A stretch of DNA of 64,000 nt from Axinella damicornis (GCA_963931865.1 OZ007506.1:13748972-13812971); one strand, 5' to 3'; counted from the first letter of the stretch, positions 43,201 through 55,395 are shown. Translations and numbers: made by a program. Notes: generated by a model not told the origin, from the letters alone.

Positions 43201-46200
43201 TAGCGAAGCTAATTATTGCAATTCGTTCCAATTAACGCACATGCCACGTGGCTCAGTCGATCGCGAGCAATGGCGACCAAAAGCAAGACAAGACAGCACT
43301 CACAACTTAGCCAGCACGGTGAGTTTTGGCATGTAAGCGTCAGTGAACGACAGCGATCACGGCTGTGTGGTCAGAATCTTCGTGTGCCTTTCCTAAGAAC
43401 GGTACTGCCACCGGAAGTCGGAGAGAGCGCTCGAGCAATGGCGGCCACGGCGAGACAAAAGCGCTCATATCTCCACCACCAAGGTGAGTTTCAACACCAA
43501 CTTTTTACATTCAGGTCAGGGCATGATAGCGATCACGGCGGTGTAGTCACAGTTTCTGTAGGCCAAGCCTAAGTACTCAAACATTATATTAATTAATTAA
43601 TTATATTATTTACGCGGCACTTTATTTCCTATACCAGGAGTGTAACGAGGGGCAACCGCACTCCTGGTAGCCGCGTTGCAACCGGTTGCAACTGGACGTA
43701 GCGCAAGCTAGGTATTGCAACTCATTCCAATTAACGCACATGCCACGTGAGGACCATTCTCGCGCTCTCAGTCGACGTAAACGTCGATCGATTGAGCTGA
43801 GTCAGCAATGGCGGCCCGAGGAGAACACAAGAAACTGTTACAGCGCTCACAACTTCGCCAGCACGGTGAGTTTTGGCATGTAAGCGTCAGTGAACGACAG
43901 CAATCACGGCCGTGTGGTCAGAATCTTCGTGTGCCTTTCCTAAGAGCGGTACTGCCACCGGAAGTCGAAGAGAGCGCTCGAGCAATGGCAGCCACGGCGA
44001 GACAAAAGCGCTCATATCTCCACCACCCAGGTGAGTTTCAACATCAACTTTTTACATTCAGGTCAGGGCATGATAGCGGTCACGATGGTGTAGTCAGAAT
44101 TTCTGTAGGCCAAGCTTAAGTACTCAAACATTATATATATTATATTGGATTAATTATATTATTTACGCGGCACAATTTTTCCCCTACCAGGAGTGTAACG
44201 AGGGGCAACCGCACTCCTGGTAGCAGCCGATGCAACCGGTTGCAACTCGCTGGTAGCGCAAGCTAGGTATTGCAACTCACAACTGCCAGCACGGTGAGTT
44301 ATGGCGTCAGTGAACGACAGCGATCACGGCCGTGTGGTCTGAATCTTCGTGTGCCTTTCCTAAAAACCCCAGGCTCATATCTCCACCACGAAGGTGAGTT
44401 TCAACACCAACTTTTTACATTCAGGTCAGTGCATGATAGTGATCACGGCGGTGTAGTCTGAACTTCTGTAGGCCAAGCCTAAGTACTCAAACATTATTTA
44501 ATATGTTTATTTCTGCTTTGTTGACGAGGGGCAACCGCACTCCTGGTAGCCGCGATGCAACCCCGGTTGCGACTCGCCGTAGCGCAAGCTAAGTATTGCA
44601 TTTCGTTCCAATTAACGCACATGCCACGTGGCAACCACGCTCAAGTCGAACGCGAGCAATGGCGACCAAAAGTAAGACAAGACATTATTACAGCACTCAC
44701 AACTTAGCCAGCACGGTGAGTTTCGCTATATAAGCGTCAGTGAACGACAGCGATCACGGCCGTGTGGTCAGAATCTTCGTGTGCCTTTCCTAAGAACGGT
44801 ACTGCCACCGGAAGTCGAGAGAGCGCTCGAGCAATGGCGGCCAACGGCGAGACAAAAGCGCTCATATCTCCACCACCAAGGTGAGTTTCAGCACCAACTT
44901 TCATCATTCAGGTGAGTGCATGATAGCGATCACGGTGGTGTAGTCAGAATCTCTGTAGGCCAATCCTAAGTACTCAAACATTATTTATATTATATTATTT
45001 ACTCAGCACAATTTTTCCTATACCAGGAGTGTAACGAGGGGCAACCGCACTCCTGGTAGCCGCGATGCAACCGGTTGCAACTCGCTGGTAGCGCAAGCTA
45101 GGTATTGCAACTCACAACTGCCAGCACGGTGAGTTATGGCGTCAGTGAACGACAGCGATCACGGCCGTGTGGTCTGAATCTTCGTGTGCCTTTCCTAAAA
45201 ACGCCCCAGGCTCATATCTCCACCACCAAGGTGAGTTTCAACACCAACTTTTTACATTCAGGTCAGTGCATGATAGTGATCACGGCGGTGTAGTCAGAAT
45301 TTCTGTAGGCCAAGCCTAAGTACTCAAACATTATTTAATATGTTTATTTCTGCTTTGTTGACGAGGGGCAACCGCACTCCTGGTAGCCGTTGCAACGCCG
45401 CGGTTGCCTCGCCGTAGCGAAGCTAATTATTGCAATTCGTTCCAATTAACGCACATGCCACGTGGCTCAGTCGATCGCGAGCAATGGCGACCAAAAGCAA
45501 GACAAGACGCACTCACAACTTAGCCAGCACGGTGAGTTTTGGCATGTAAGCGTCAGTGAACGACAGCGATCACGGCTGTGTGGTCAGAATCTTCGTGTGC
45601 CTTTCCTAAGAACGGTACTGCCACCGGAAGTCGGAGAGAGCGCTCGAGCAATGGCGGCCACGGCGAGACAAAAGCGCTCATATCTCCACCACCAAGGTGA
45701 GTTTCAACACCAACTTTTTACATTCAGGTCAGGGCATGATAGCGATCACGGCGGTGTAGTCACAGTTTCTGTAGGCCAAGCCTAAGTACTCAAACATTAT
45801 ATTAATTAATTAATTATATTATTTACGCGGCACTTTATTTCCTATACCAGGAGTGTAACGAGGGGCAACCGCACTCCTGGTAGCCGGGGTGTCTTTATTC
45901 ACTGGACTGGTGGACTGGACTGGACTGGACTGGACTGGACTGGAGTGGACTGGACTCACCCAAAAATCTGTAAAATGCCTTTTTCAGTGTAGGACAGAAG
46001 CTAAGCATACTTATTCATTCACTAAAGTTGCTTGCACAGCCTGCTTTCGTGTCTTTCTTCGAGTCGGTAGAGGTCAAAGGTCACGTGCATATTTAATAAG
46101 CTTCAATGAAAAGATTAGAAGAGCATTTGTTTACTGCAGAAATCGAACTCCAGCCTTTTGCTGAAGCATAGAAAACAGAAATAAATATCCCTCTATCATC

Positions 46201-47463
46201 CACGACTGACTGAAGCTCATTGCTGAAGCTCATTAAATATGCACGTGACCTTTGACCTCTACCGACTCGAGCAAAGACGCGAAAGCAGGCTGTGCAAGCA
46301 ACTTTAGCGACTGAATAAGTACGCTTAGCTTCTGTCCAACACTGAAACAGATTTTTGGGTGAGTCCAGTCCACTCCAGTCCAGTCCAGTCCAGTCCAGTC
46401 CAGTCCAGTGAATAAAGACGCCCTGGTAGCCGTTGCAACTCCGCGGTTGCCTCGCAGTAGCGCAAGCTAATTATTGCAATTCGTTCCAATTAACGCATAT
46501 GCCACGTGGCAACCACGCTCAGTCGAACGCTAGAATGGCGACCAAAAGGAAGACACGAAATTATAACAGCACTTACAACCTTGCCAGCACGGTGAGTTTC
46601 GGTATGTAACCGTCAGTGAACAACAGCGATTACGGCTGTTTGGTCTGAATCTTTGTGGGCCCTTCGTATGACTGTACTGGCAACCAACGTCGAAGAGAAC
46701 GATCCAGCAATGGCGGCCAACGGCACGACAAAAGCGCTTGTGTCTCCATCACCAAGGTGAGTTTCGCCACAATTATTGTGTGGTTGTGTCACTGCCTGAT
46801 AGCGATCACGATGGTGTAGTCAGAATCTCTGTAGACCTTTCCTCCGTGCTGTGAGGTTTGATTATTTATTTAGATTATTTACGCGGCACAATTTTTCCCC
46901 TACCAGGAGTGTAACGAGGGGCAACCGCACTCCTGGTAGCCGCGATGCAACCGGTTGCGACTCGCCGTACAGCCGTAGCGCAAGCTAAGTATTGTAATTC
47001 GTTCCAATTAACGCACATGCCACGTGGCAACCAACATCGCGAGCAATGGCGACAAAAGGAAGATAAGACATTACTACAGCACTCACAACTTAGCCAGCAC
47101 GGTGAGTTTGGGCATGTAAGCGTCAGTGAACGACAGCTATCACGGCCGTGTGGTCAGAATCTTCGTGTGCCTTTCCTAAGAACGGTACTGCCACCGGAAG
47201 TCGAAGAGAGCGCGGGAGCAATGGCGACCACGGCGAGACAAAAGAGCTCATATCTCCACCACCAAGGTGAGTTTCAGCACCAACTTTTTACATTCAGGTC
47301 AGGGCATGATAGCGATCACGGCGGTGTAGGCAGAATTTCTGTAGGCCAAGCCTAAGTACTCAAACATTATATAGGATTAATTATATTACGCGGCACAATT
47401 TTTCCTATACCAGGAGTGTAAATTATATTACGCGGCACAATTTTCTCTATACCAGGAGTGTAA
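40234..47463 (+). repeat. R2 repeat array 2 (about 15 units)
   Basis: Units begin with cgaggggcaaccgcactcct near 40234, 40822, 41145, 41472, 41756, 42048, 42547, 43147, 43646, 44198, 44524, 45035, 45361, 45858 and 46915. Long units (~500 bp) have two half-units, short ones (~290-330 bp) only one. Many end with ttacgcggcacaattttt and cctataccaggagtgtaa, so each unit junction can fold (taccaggagtg against cactcctggta). Two extra tail copies occur at 43056-43147, and two more close the array at 47386-47463. Recurrent frames of 60-136 residues are shadows of the repeat. Confidence 0.9.
45886..46423. mobile_element. 538-bp foldback transposon inside an R2 unit
   Basis: Nearly the whole element is two inverted arms: ggtgtctttattcactggac with (TGGAC)n at the left, and the complement (ccagt)n...gaataaagacgccc at the right. 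Inner arms match over gaggtcaaaggtcacgtgca and its complement. The R2 sequence TGGTAGCC is repeated at both edges (45878-45885 and 46424-46431), an 8-bp duplication. No coding potential. Confidence 0.92.
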
Positions 47464-49035
47464 CATGTGGCATAGACACACATAGGATGTACAAATAGCA
47501 TCATTATAGCTAGTGTAAAGTACACCCTACAGTAATAACAATTAGACAAAATTCTTAATACAAGATTTAAAAGAGGGAAGAGACACACAGTAATGAACAG
47601 ATACAGGCAAATGGTTCCACAATGAAACAGAGTTGGGGACACAAGAGTATAGGTAACTACTTGTGTGTGCAAACGGCTGATGCAGGATAAAATGGTCGTG
47701 TGATCGCAGGTTCCAGCTTGAGTGGGTGAGAGGGGCAAAAGTATTTGGGGGCATGACCATCAGACCATTCAGGCACTTATATTACACTCCTGGTATAGGA
47801 AAAATTGTGCCGCGTAATGTAATCTAAATAACCTTTGACTACCTTAGGAATGGCCTACAAAGATTCTGACTACACCGTCGTCATCACTATCATGCAGTGA
47901 CGCAAGTGTACAATTTTGGTTCTCAAACTCACCTTGGTGGTGGAGATACAAGCGCTTTGTCTCGCCGGGTCCGCCATTGCTCGAGCGCTCTCTCCGACTT
48001 CCGGTGGCAGTACCGTTCTTAGCAAAGGCACACGAAGATTCTGACCACATGGCTGTGATCGCTGTCGTTCACTGACGATAACATGCCAAAACTCACCGTG
48101 CTGGGAAAGTTGTAAGTGCTGTTATAATTTCGTGTCTTCCCGGTCCCTTCGGTCGCGCCATTGCTAGCGATCGTGGTTGCCACGTGGCATGTGCGTTAAT
48201 TGGGAATAACTGCGCTACGGAGAGTCGCAGCCGGCGTTGCAACGGCTACCAGGAGTGCGGTTACCCCTCGAACCACAGTAAGCTTCAGTACAGCTCTACG
48301 CTCCTTCAGCAGTGGTAGCAATAGGGAGTTTCGTAAGGAGGTGTATGGCTCATGCCAACGCTTTGTACATACTTTGGCCGCAAATTTCTGGACAGATTCA
48401 AGTACCTCGATGTCCTTACTCAGAAAGGGGTCCCAGATGTGACAGCAATACTCAAGAATTGGTCTGACAAGAGTTAGGTACAGTTTTCGTAGAGTGATTG
48501 TATTGCAGAAACGGTAGAACTTCCTATAAATAAGTCCAATTATTTTCTTAGACCTTGCTGCAATCTCCGAAATGTGAGCAGACCAACAGAGATTATGACA
48601 GATTATGACCCCAAGGTACTTGAATTGGAAAAACCGATCAAGTGGCACAGATTGAAGAGTGAGACAGAATTGGTTTGAGAGTGAGCAACGTCTCTTCCTA
48701 GCTATCAACATGCTCTTGCATTTAGTAGTATTTAAGGAAAGGGAGTTATCTTGAGTCCAATGATTGATTCTGTCTACGTCAGACTGGAGGTTCGTCAGGT
48801 CTGCACTACCCTCCAGAGGTTTGTAAAGTAGCATATCATCAGCATAAAGCACTAATCGTGCACCTTGGGATAGATCTATCTGGAACACATCATTGATGTA
48901 AATAAGGAAAAGTAAGGGGCCCAAAATTGACCCTTGAGGGACCCCTGACAGAACTGGCAGCGAGATTGAGGTTACTCCATTAACAACTACTCTCTGCCGT
49001 CTATTGTGTAGGTAATTTCCCAACCAAACTTAGCT
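47464..49035 (-). mobile_element. 5'-truncated LINE with a split reverse transcriptase
   Basis: On the minus strand the frame from about 49029 encodes the second half of a non-LTR reverse transcriptase: SGVPQGSILGPLLFLIYIND, then LYADDMLLY with the catalytic YADD, FKYLGV, and a thumb/C-terminal region. It stops at an inserted R2 unit (47782-48270), then continues in frame from 47781 (YKCLNGL...) through VSLWNHLPVSV to a stop at 47542. The sequence before about 49029 lacks the finger and palm start, as usual for 5'-truncated LINEs. The type is CR1/jockey-like. A short 3' UTR reaches 47464, where R2 tails begin. No long A-tail is present. Not functional. Confidence 0.88.
47782..48270 (-). mobile_element. 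Single R2 unit inserted in the LINE
   Basis: A full 489-bp unit in inverted orientation: left tip ttacactcctggtatagg (complement of the R2 tail), right tip tggtaaccgcac-type start complement ending cccctcg at 48270. The LINE reading frame is continuous across it (GTG GTT / TAT AAG), with no evident target duplication. Its half-unit structure matches array 1 units. Confidence 0.88.
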
Positions 49036-49464
49036 TAGCTTTTGGGCTATACTGACCGGAATTGTGCGGTGACCTTATAAACTCTTCTTGTGCATGCGTA
49101 CAGTGCAATCAAATCACCACAGTCCATGCAAAACGTACCCACCAACCATCCTGCATACATCCGCCATGCTCCCACCCAAAGGGATGGGAAGCACGGCGGC
49201 GGCCTCTCGTGTGGCGCAACGTGCAAAGATCGATCAGTGGATCCTGGCTAAGACATGGCGATCACTACCAAAACTGAGAGGCTGTGGTTCCCTCTCTCTG
49301 TGCTGCTGCTGGAAGTGGTATTTCTCGGCACATAATTTGGTAGAATACGCTCCGCAGCCCATGTCAGCCACGGGCTAGTCTCGTTCCCAGACCTTCCGCC
49401 TGGGTACGAGACTGGCTACGAGCGGGCATTATTTAGATCAAGATTATAAGCTAGGGCAGTTGAT
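49036..49464. other. Region upstream of the ABHD10-like gene
   Basis: Likely promoter region. A plus frame (49088-49378) has a plausible basic stretch but no known family. A 39-bp foldback sits at 49376-49414. Confidence 0.45.
49376..49414. mobile_element. 39-bp foldback of the TAGYCTCG family
   Basis: TAGTCTCGTTCCCAG pairs with CTGGGTACGAGACTG. The flanks GCCACGGGC (49367-49375) and GCTACGAGC (49415-49423) match at 7 of 9 positions. Confidence 0.65.
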
Positions 49465-52400
49465 ATGGCCGAGGGTGGAACCACAGTTGCAGACGGTGAT
49501 CCCGTTCCCAATGAGTCGCCTACGTGCAAACCAAGCGACCCTACCTTAGACTTCCTAGAGACTGCAGAAGGTAGAAAGCTGGCCTACAAGAAGATCGAGG
49601 GAGCCTCACCTGGAGTGGTGTTCATACACGGACTCTGCTCGGACATGAACGGGCAGAAAGCTCTGGCTTTGGAGGAGTACTGTCGGAGTGACGGAAGGGC
49701 GTATGTCCGCTTTGACCTGTCCGGACATGGGCAATCTTCAGAGAAGTTTACCGAGTGCAATGTGACTACATGGCTGGAGGACATGGACTCCGTTTTCCAG
49801 CTGCTGACGGAGGGTCCGCAGGTGTTGGTTGGATCCAGTTTGGGTGGATGGCTCATGTTCCTCTACACAATGCGGAATCCAGACAGAGTGTTTGGGTTGA
49901 TTGGAGTATCAGTTGCACCGGACTTCACCCACAAGATTTGGAAGGATCTAGATAAGGAGACTAAGCAGGAGGTGAAAAGGTCGGGGGTGTGCAAGCTACC
50001 CTCCCCGTACTCCTCAGAGCCCTATACCGTCACGTTACAACTAATACAGGATGGGGATAAACACAGCATCTTGGATATGCCAGGTACGTATGATCCGAGT
50101 TGTGGCCATGCATTTAGTCTAGCAGGCTAATTTTCCCCAGCACAAATTGACTCGCATGATCGCACGGGGAAAAGGAAGGTCTAGAAACTTTGGACCACTT
50201 TACTTGAACTCTACTCGAAATCCAGTAGATCCAATCGGATTGCAACTGTCACGTGATCTTTCAATTCACTCAGTACAAGCTTAAGTGTTGAGGACTGTCT
50301 GCGTTTGCTGCTTTCCTACACAGCAACCAAACAAACAAAATTACAAGCAGCGAACGAGGTTAGTGGGACGGAATCGACTGACTGCAGTCATGCCTTCAGC
50401 TTAGTTGCATTCTTCGTACCAAGTAAAGTGGTCCAAAGTTTCTAGACCTTCCTTCTCTGTGCGTGCATGCTGAAAGTGATCGTGTGCTGGAGAAAGGGAA
50501 GGGCTAGCTTGTTACATTGTAGTCTCGTGGGCCAGCCCACTTCCACATAGGGAGGGAAGGGGCTCTGGTCAGCTGAGTGTACAACTGCTGTCCAGCCAGA
50601 ATACAATCAGTTATGCAACATTATGAACGTGTGACCACGGGATATTAGTACGTGCAGCACTGCGATAGTATCCATGCAAACTGCAAAATGTTCAAACAAG
50701 ACTACTGGTCCATCATGATAGCAACGAGTGCAGGATGATACCGTCTTATCATCCCTTGACCTGTTGAAAAGTGCCAGTGAGGCAGCCATGGCAAAAGCTT
50801 TTGCTGTCAGCAGAGCAACAAGCTTTGTTGCTCTGCTGACAGGAAACGTCCTCCTCATACATGTTGGCACTTCCAACACTCAATCCTCCAATGCTGTTTA
50901 CTGCTCCACTATCACTATAGCTAGTGGTTTTCGTTTTCACACTTACATGTACATGTAGATGTTAAACAGGTTAGTGAAATTCATATCACATGCCTGTATA
51001 CTGTCCTCTGATTGGGTCGCAGTATCCAGTGCAGTGGGACAGCAGTTGTATACTCAGTTGACCATGCAGACCCTTCCCTCCCCGTGCGGAAGTGAGCTGG
51101 CCCGCACAAGACTAAAATACTTTGCAGATCCTGTTGATAAAGAATACCCTTTGGAAGTTTTGAAGTGCTATGTGCACCCTTGAGGGATGCATGATGTCTA
51201 CTGCTTGCATTTGCTGCTGGGATAGCCTCGTTCCCAGGCCTTCTCACCCCAGCGTTTGTCGCTTGCAGTACTGGATTTCCAAGGAGCACTGATAATGACA
51301 GCAGCAAAATTTCATGTTGATATCTGGCACAAACTCCTTATTCAGCATTCAGCTCTGATTGCTTTGGCTCATAAGTAGACACCACTGCCACAGAGGCATT
51401 CTAAATTGGGAAATGTTGACACACAAACCGCATGCACCCACAAAGGACCAGTGGGAAGACCTGGCCTCATTCCCATGCCCCCACGCAGTTTTCATCACTT
51501 ATGCCACAAAAAGCTGGGCAGGGGCCAGGGAATGAGGCTAAGGAAGACCAACCCCACTACTGAGCCATCCCCCATCCTCATCTCCCCCCCATCCTAACTT
51601 GCTGGCTGAGAGGAGGATGGTATTGTGGTGTGATAGTAGCATCTTTCCCAGGCTCTCCCACATGCACTGTAGGCGACAAAAAGCTGGGCGATGGCCTTGG
51701 AACGAGGCTATGATGATAGGAGATATTGTATGACATTAGCAATGCAAGACTCTATACAAAGTGTATAGAATTCCAGATCACTCTGTTGTATAGTAGAATG
51801 CTTCTCATTCCCGGTTGGCGCCGAGATCTTGTGAGTACACAGGCACTTGTGTACATGTTGTGTATATACGTGTTTAGTGCTGAGGGAAATATTTGCTTGT
51901 GAGCATTCAATTTGTGCAAGCTCAGTGCAGCCAAGGTCAGTGGATCGTTTGACCTCTTGATTTGTACATTTTTAGAAGTACCTGTACGAGGAACATCAGC
52001 CTTGTTAGCCTCATTCCCGCCGCTTTCGGTTGCACGAAAGAACGCGGAGGGCCTGGTATGTTTCCTCATGTGTGTGACGTCGAGGGTATATAGAAAGGAC
52101 TTAATAAAAGGGCTCAGAACAGCAAGAAGATCTAAGGTACCAGGTAACTTACCACACGTATCTGGCTAGCGGGGGACGACTGTCATATATACACACCAAG
52201 CGTTGAACGTGTATATGGTTGAACAATACAAAACTTTGCTTTTTCGTTCTGAAAAGTTTGGCCATTTTGTCCATCACGTAATGCTCACGTGAGGAAACAT
52301 ACCAGGTTCTCCCCGCTTTTCCATACTGCAGGCGACAAAAAGTTGGGTGGGACCTGGGAACGAGGCTAAGCCTTGTACCAATCGATAGCTCAGAGTTTGC

Positions 52401-54575
52401 ATATCCCGCGGATGTAATTAAACTAGTAACAACATCTCCCTCAGCAGTGACAGGAAGGGGGGGGGGACATACCCAAAAACTATTATGTATGTAAGGCAAC
52501 TCATGCCTCCTCCCCTTACTTTGCAGTACTACAGTCCCCTCCCTCCCCCCCTCCCCTTGAACAATACACTAGGAGGGCCAGACCAACGAATGTATTCCAA
52601 TGACCACTATTAGGCCAGGAAAAACGGGGGAGTGGGAAACACAGCGTGACGGCCAGCAGGAGGATATTGACACTTGACATTAGTAGGAGTATTCCTTTCA
52701 GCTGATTTATGGTTGCTTGCACTACTCTATCACTGTAATGGAACAGAAAATAACCTGCCCTGTGCTATCGTCACTTGACTCCATACCCACACCTTATCCA
52801 CACATACTGCAGGTATAGAGTACATCAGAGCCTCTACATGGCTGTTTCACGGGCTGCAAGATGAAGTGATCCCACCCAGTACCTCGCTTGAACTAATGCA
52901 AAAGTGAGGATTGAGTATGTATGTACATGTACATGAATGCAATAGTGTCGGTACCAGACCCTCGCACTACCGAGACTAATGATGCAGTTGTTCGGTCGAA
53001 CCCCCCTTCTTACAGTTGAATTAATAAAGAACTTACCTTACTTTCAACCTATAATTTCAAGCGCTTGCTTGCAGCAGTGACGAGCATCGAGGGCAACATC
53101 GAGCGCTCAGTTAGCTGCTGTTACATTGCAACTCCTGGCTGAAACCGAATGGCTTGGGAACGAGACCGTGATCAGTATATTTACGTCTACGTACGTGTTA
53201 CGTTGCGTGAGCAAAATTTGAGCAAGAAGCGAAAGCACATGGCGGCCCCGGGTCCTGCAATCCTTTTACATCTGGAAGTTGCAGTGCAAAGCACGAAGGT
53301 GCCACGAGAGCTCATCCTGATAACTGAAAAATAAAGGCGAAAGATTTTCACCGCTTCGTGCGGACTGATCGGCGGTACGTGCCTCCATATAAAAAAAAAA
53401 CCTTTCTAAAATCCTGGATCCGCCCCTGTGCTTTAACAGACGCATTCTGTACATAGCTAGTAGCCTAGCCTACAGCAAAGGAGACTCTTTTGGAGGTCTG
53501 ACAGAGTGGAAAGGGACAAAAGAAGCTAGAACACAGTGGCAAATGGTACCTTCTGCTGTACATGAAAATTCCGATTCCACCGTTCTAGTCCATATTCCAG
53601 TCCAGTAATTAGAGACGCCCCTCATACATGTAAATCAACCCCAATACCGGAAGTAGCCAGCTGCGCATGTGCCAGGCTGACCTTTGAACCTTCGAGCACG
53701 AGGGCTGGAAGTGGTAATGATTGAGCAATCAAATGTGGGCTTTGCTGCTCTCTGTGACCCAGCATGTGTGCTCAAACATGAAGAGTCACATGCACAAAAA
53801 GACACCATTTTGAGCACATGCCTTGCCCCCTAGGATCTGGGGGAGTGTGACCCACAGACATGTCTATAGTACATTCCGAGCCCATTATGGGGTGAAACAT
53901 TTGAATTATAATGATGATTACTACCTGCAGGCATTCTATTACCTGTTAGTCACTCCTTGCAACAATGTTAGGGATATTAGAGTGACGCATTTGTTATAAT
54001 TAGAGGCCACTGAACCCGGGTTAGCTCTTTACCAACCAATGACTGCAAAAGCCACCATAAGCCCATAAGAATTTATATGGGGAATTTAATACTAGGCATT
54101 ACACTTTAATACAGGGTTTTCGTTCCTTCAAGCTGTTTCTTATGGTTGGTAAAGAGTTAAGCACTCTGTGGGTTATTTAATACCCACAAATTTTGGGTGG
54201 TGGTGTTGGTGTTTTTTGAAGTTGGTTAGGCCCCTACTTAGAAGGCCCTACTTACCTAGGCCCCTATATACTTACCAGCTGCCTGCATGCTTGCTGCCTG
54301 CCTGCCTGCCTGCCACCTGAAGTAAGAGTGTTAGTGCTCTAGTTGGTCAAGCACCCAAGTGGGTGAGGCATATACGGTGAGTGACCACTGGCCAGTTCAT
54401 GCACCATTCTCCCTCTGTTAGGCTTCAGTGCCCGGTGTCTCTCAGAGCGGTCAAGGATGGAGACCACCGGTTGTCCAGACCACAGGACATTGCGATGATC
54501 ATCGAGGCCCTCACGGAGCTGCTCTCACCGGAGGATGCCACTAGCAAATCAGCAGATGAGGACCCAGAGGACTAA
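49465..54575 (+). CDS. ABHD10: ABHD10-like serine hydrolase, three exons
   Basis: Exons: 49465-50083, 52813-52903 and 54422-54575, joined in phase at GT/AG sites (donors GTACGT and GTGAGG; acceptors ...ACTGCAG and ...CTGTTAG), giving 287 residues. The alpha/beta-hydrolase core is complete: oxyanion HG in VVFIHGLCSD (51-60), nucleophile Ser125 in GSSLGG, Asp223 in LFHGLQDEVIPP and His252 in KDGDHRLSRPQD. These and ALALEEYCRSDG and DLSGHGQSS closely follow ABHD10, a mitochondrial depalmitoylase/thioesterase of about 300 residues. The acidic start (MAEGGTTVADGDP) is not a typical mitochondrial leader, so localisation may differ or an upstream start is missed. Exon 1 read on past the donor gives an artefactual 15-residue tail. 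Introns hold several foldbacks. Confidence 0.9.
50161..50465. mobile_element. 305-bp foldback in ABHD10-like intron 1
   Basis: gaaggtctagaaactttgga...tactt (50175-50205) is the exact complement of 50421-50451; weaker homology extends to 50161 and 50465 (cgcacggggaa against ttctctgtgcg). Confidence 0.85.
50804..50842. repeat. Hairpin with 18-bp perfect stem
   Basis: ctgtcagcagagcaacaa (50804-50821) and its complement (50825-50842) around a 3-base loop, in intron 1 of the ABHD10-like gene. Confidence 0.85.
51462..51540. mobile_element. 79-bp foldback MITE with 9-bp duplication
   Basis: Ends TGGCCTCATTCCCATGCC and CCAGGGAATGAGGCTA. Flanks GGGAAGACC (51453-51461) and AGGAAGACC (51541-51549) match at 8 of 9. 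In ABHD10-like intron 1. Confidence 0.82.
51645..51711. mobile_element. Small foldback of the TAGYCTCG family
   Basis: Approximate ends tagcatctttcccaggc and ggccttggaacgaggcta, diverged at the left. The flanks share tgatag. A related unpaired left end lies at 51223. Confidence 0.55.
52006..52368. mobile_element. 363-bp MULE-like MITE with 8-bp duplication
   Basis: TAGCCTCATTCCCGCCGC and its partner ...CCTGGGAACGAGGCTA form the tips; cctggtatgtttcctca pairs with tgaggaaacataccagg further in. AGCCTTGT flanks both sides (51998-52005, 52369-52376). In ABHD10-like intron 1. Confidence 0.85.
53385..53432 (-). repeat. Fragment of the 'ggggcggatccaggatttt' repeat
   Basis: On the minus strand: cacaggggcggatccagg followed by atttt and a T-run. 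The same motif family borders the G/C homopolymers at 11459-11500, 16895-16980 and 57048-57080. It generates spurious 'GGSRILER' frames. Confidence 0.6.
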
Positions 54576-54973
54576 CCATAGACAATTGATTGATCTTCCG
54601 TGTTTGCTCTTTTTGTTTTTTTCCCTGTATTGTTGAAGATCTTCTGTACGATGTATGCCTAGGATGTGGTGGTAGACGGTGGTGAACATTTGTTAGGCTG
54701 TTTGTATTGTGAATTAATTGTTTGTGTTTACCGTGTGGTTAATGGGATAGCTAGGCGAGTCAGGAGTGGCCACGTACTAATGCATGTGCTGCTTGTCGCC
54801 AAACTGATTGTGAAATGTGCAGTCTGCAGACCAACCTAAGCGAGTACCCTCATTCCCAGGCCCCATCCGAAAAGGGGGAATGAGGCTAGCTGGAGTGGTT
54901 TAGTCTATAGTTTTTACTGGTATGTGAAGTCCATATATGCTGTTTAGTGCAAAACCACACAAGTACATGTATG

Positions 54974-55112
54974 TAGCCTCGTTCCCAGGCCTACCCCGTT
55001 TTTTCTGTTCTTTGGTTTGCATTGACAATAAGACACGGATACGGTATCCGTGTATTATTGTCAACGCAAACCAAGAACAGAAAAAAACGGGGTAGGCCTG
55101 GGAGCGAGGCTA
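54974..55112. mobile_element. 139-bp foldback of the TAGYCTCG family
   Basis: TAGCCTCGTTCCCAGGCCTA pairs with the complement ending GAGGCTA at 55112. Arms of ~60 bp meet at gatacggtatc. The flanks catgtatg and catgcagg match at 6 of 8, so a duplication is only possible. Confidence 0.82.
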
Positions 55113-55395
55113 CATGCAGGTGTTAATTCTGCTTGCCAATTATTGCCAATTAACGACTGCAGGTGAGATCTGAGCTGCGACCTGCGATAGGAGCCGTCCC
55201 ATGTACACCAGCCCCTTACACTCAATACAAATGTGCCATTATCGATCTCTATCTCCCCAGTCCTCATCTCTTGCCCCCCAATCCTATTTCGTGCCCATCC
55301 TCAGGCCAAGCACAGCTGACAACAGCTGCTGTTGTTTCAACACTCATTTCAATTCTCATAACAGTAATCTGTGAATGCCAAGTAGCAGTCCAGTC

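Noticed and set aside
43216..43572. Recurrent 107-136-residue frames in R2 units (also 1004-1369, 1520-1876, 46945-47355)
   Set aside because: Frame ends differ from unit to unit because of indels, and changes are spread over all codon positions. They look like repeat shadows, although the long openness deserves a codon test.
40234..47463. CRISPR-like array
   Set aside because: Units are hundreds of bases long with no spacer pattern, and the genome is eukaryotic.
49088..49378. Frame upstream of the ABHD10-like gene with a basic N-terminus
   Set aside because: Possible exon of another gene but no family match, no consistent splice partner and it overlaps a foldback.
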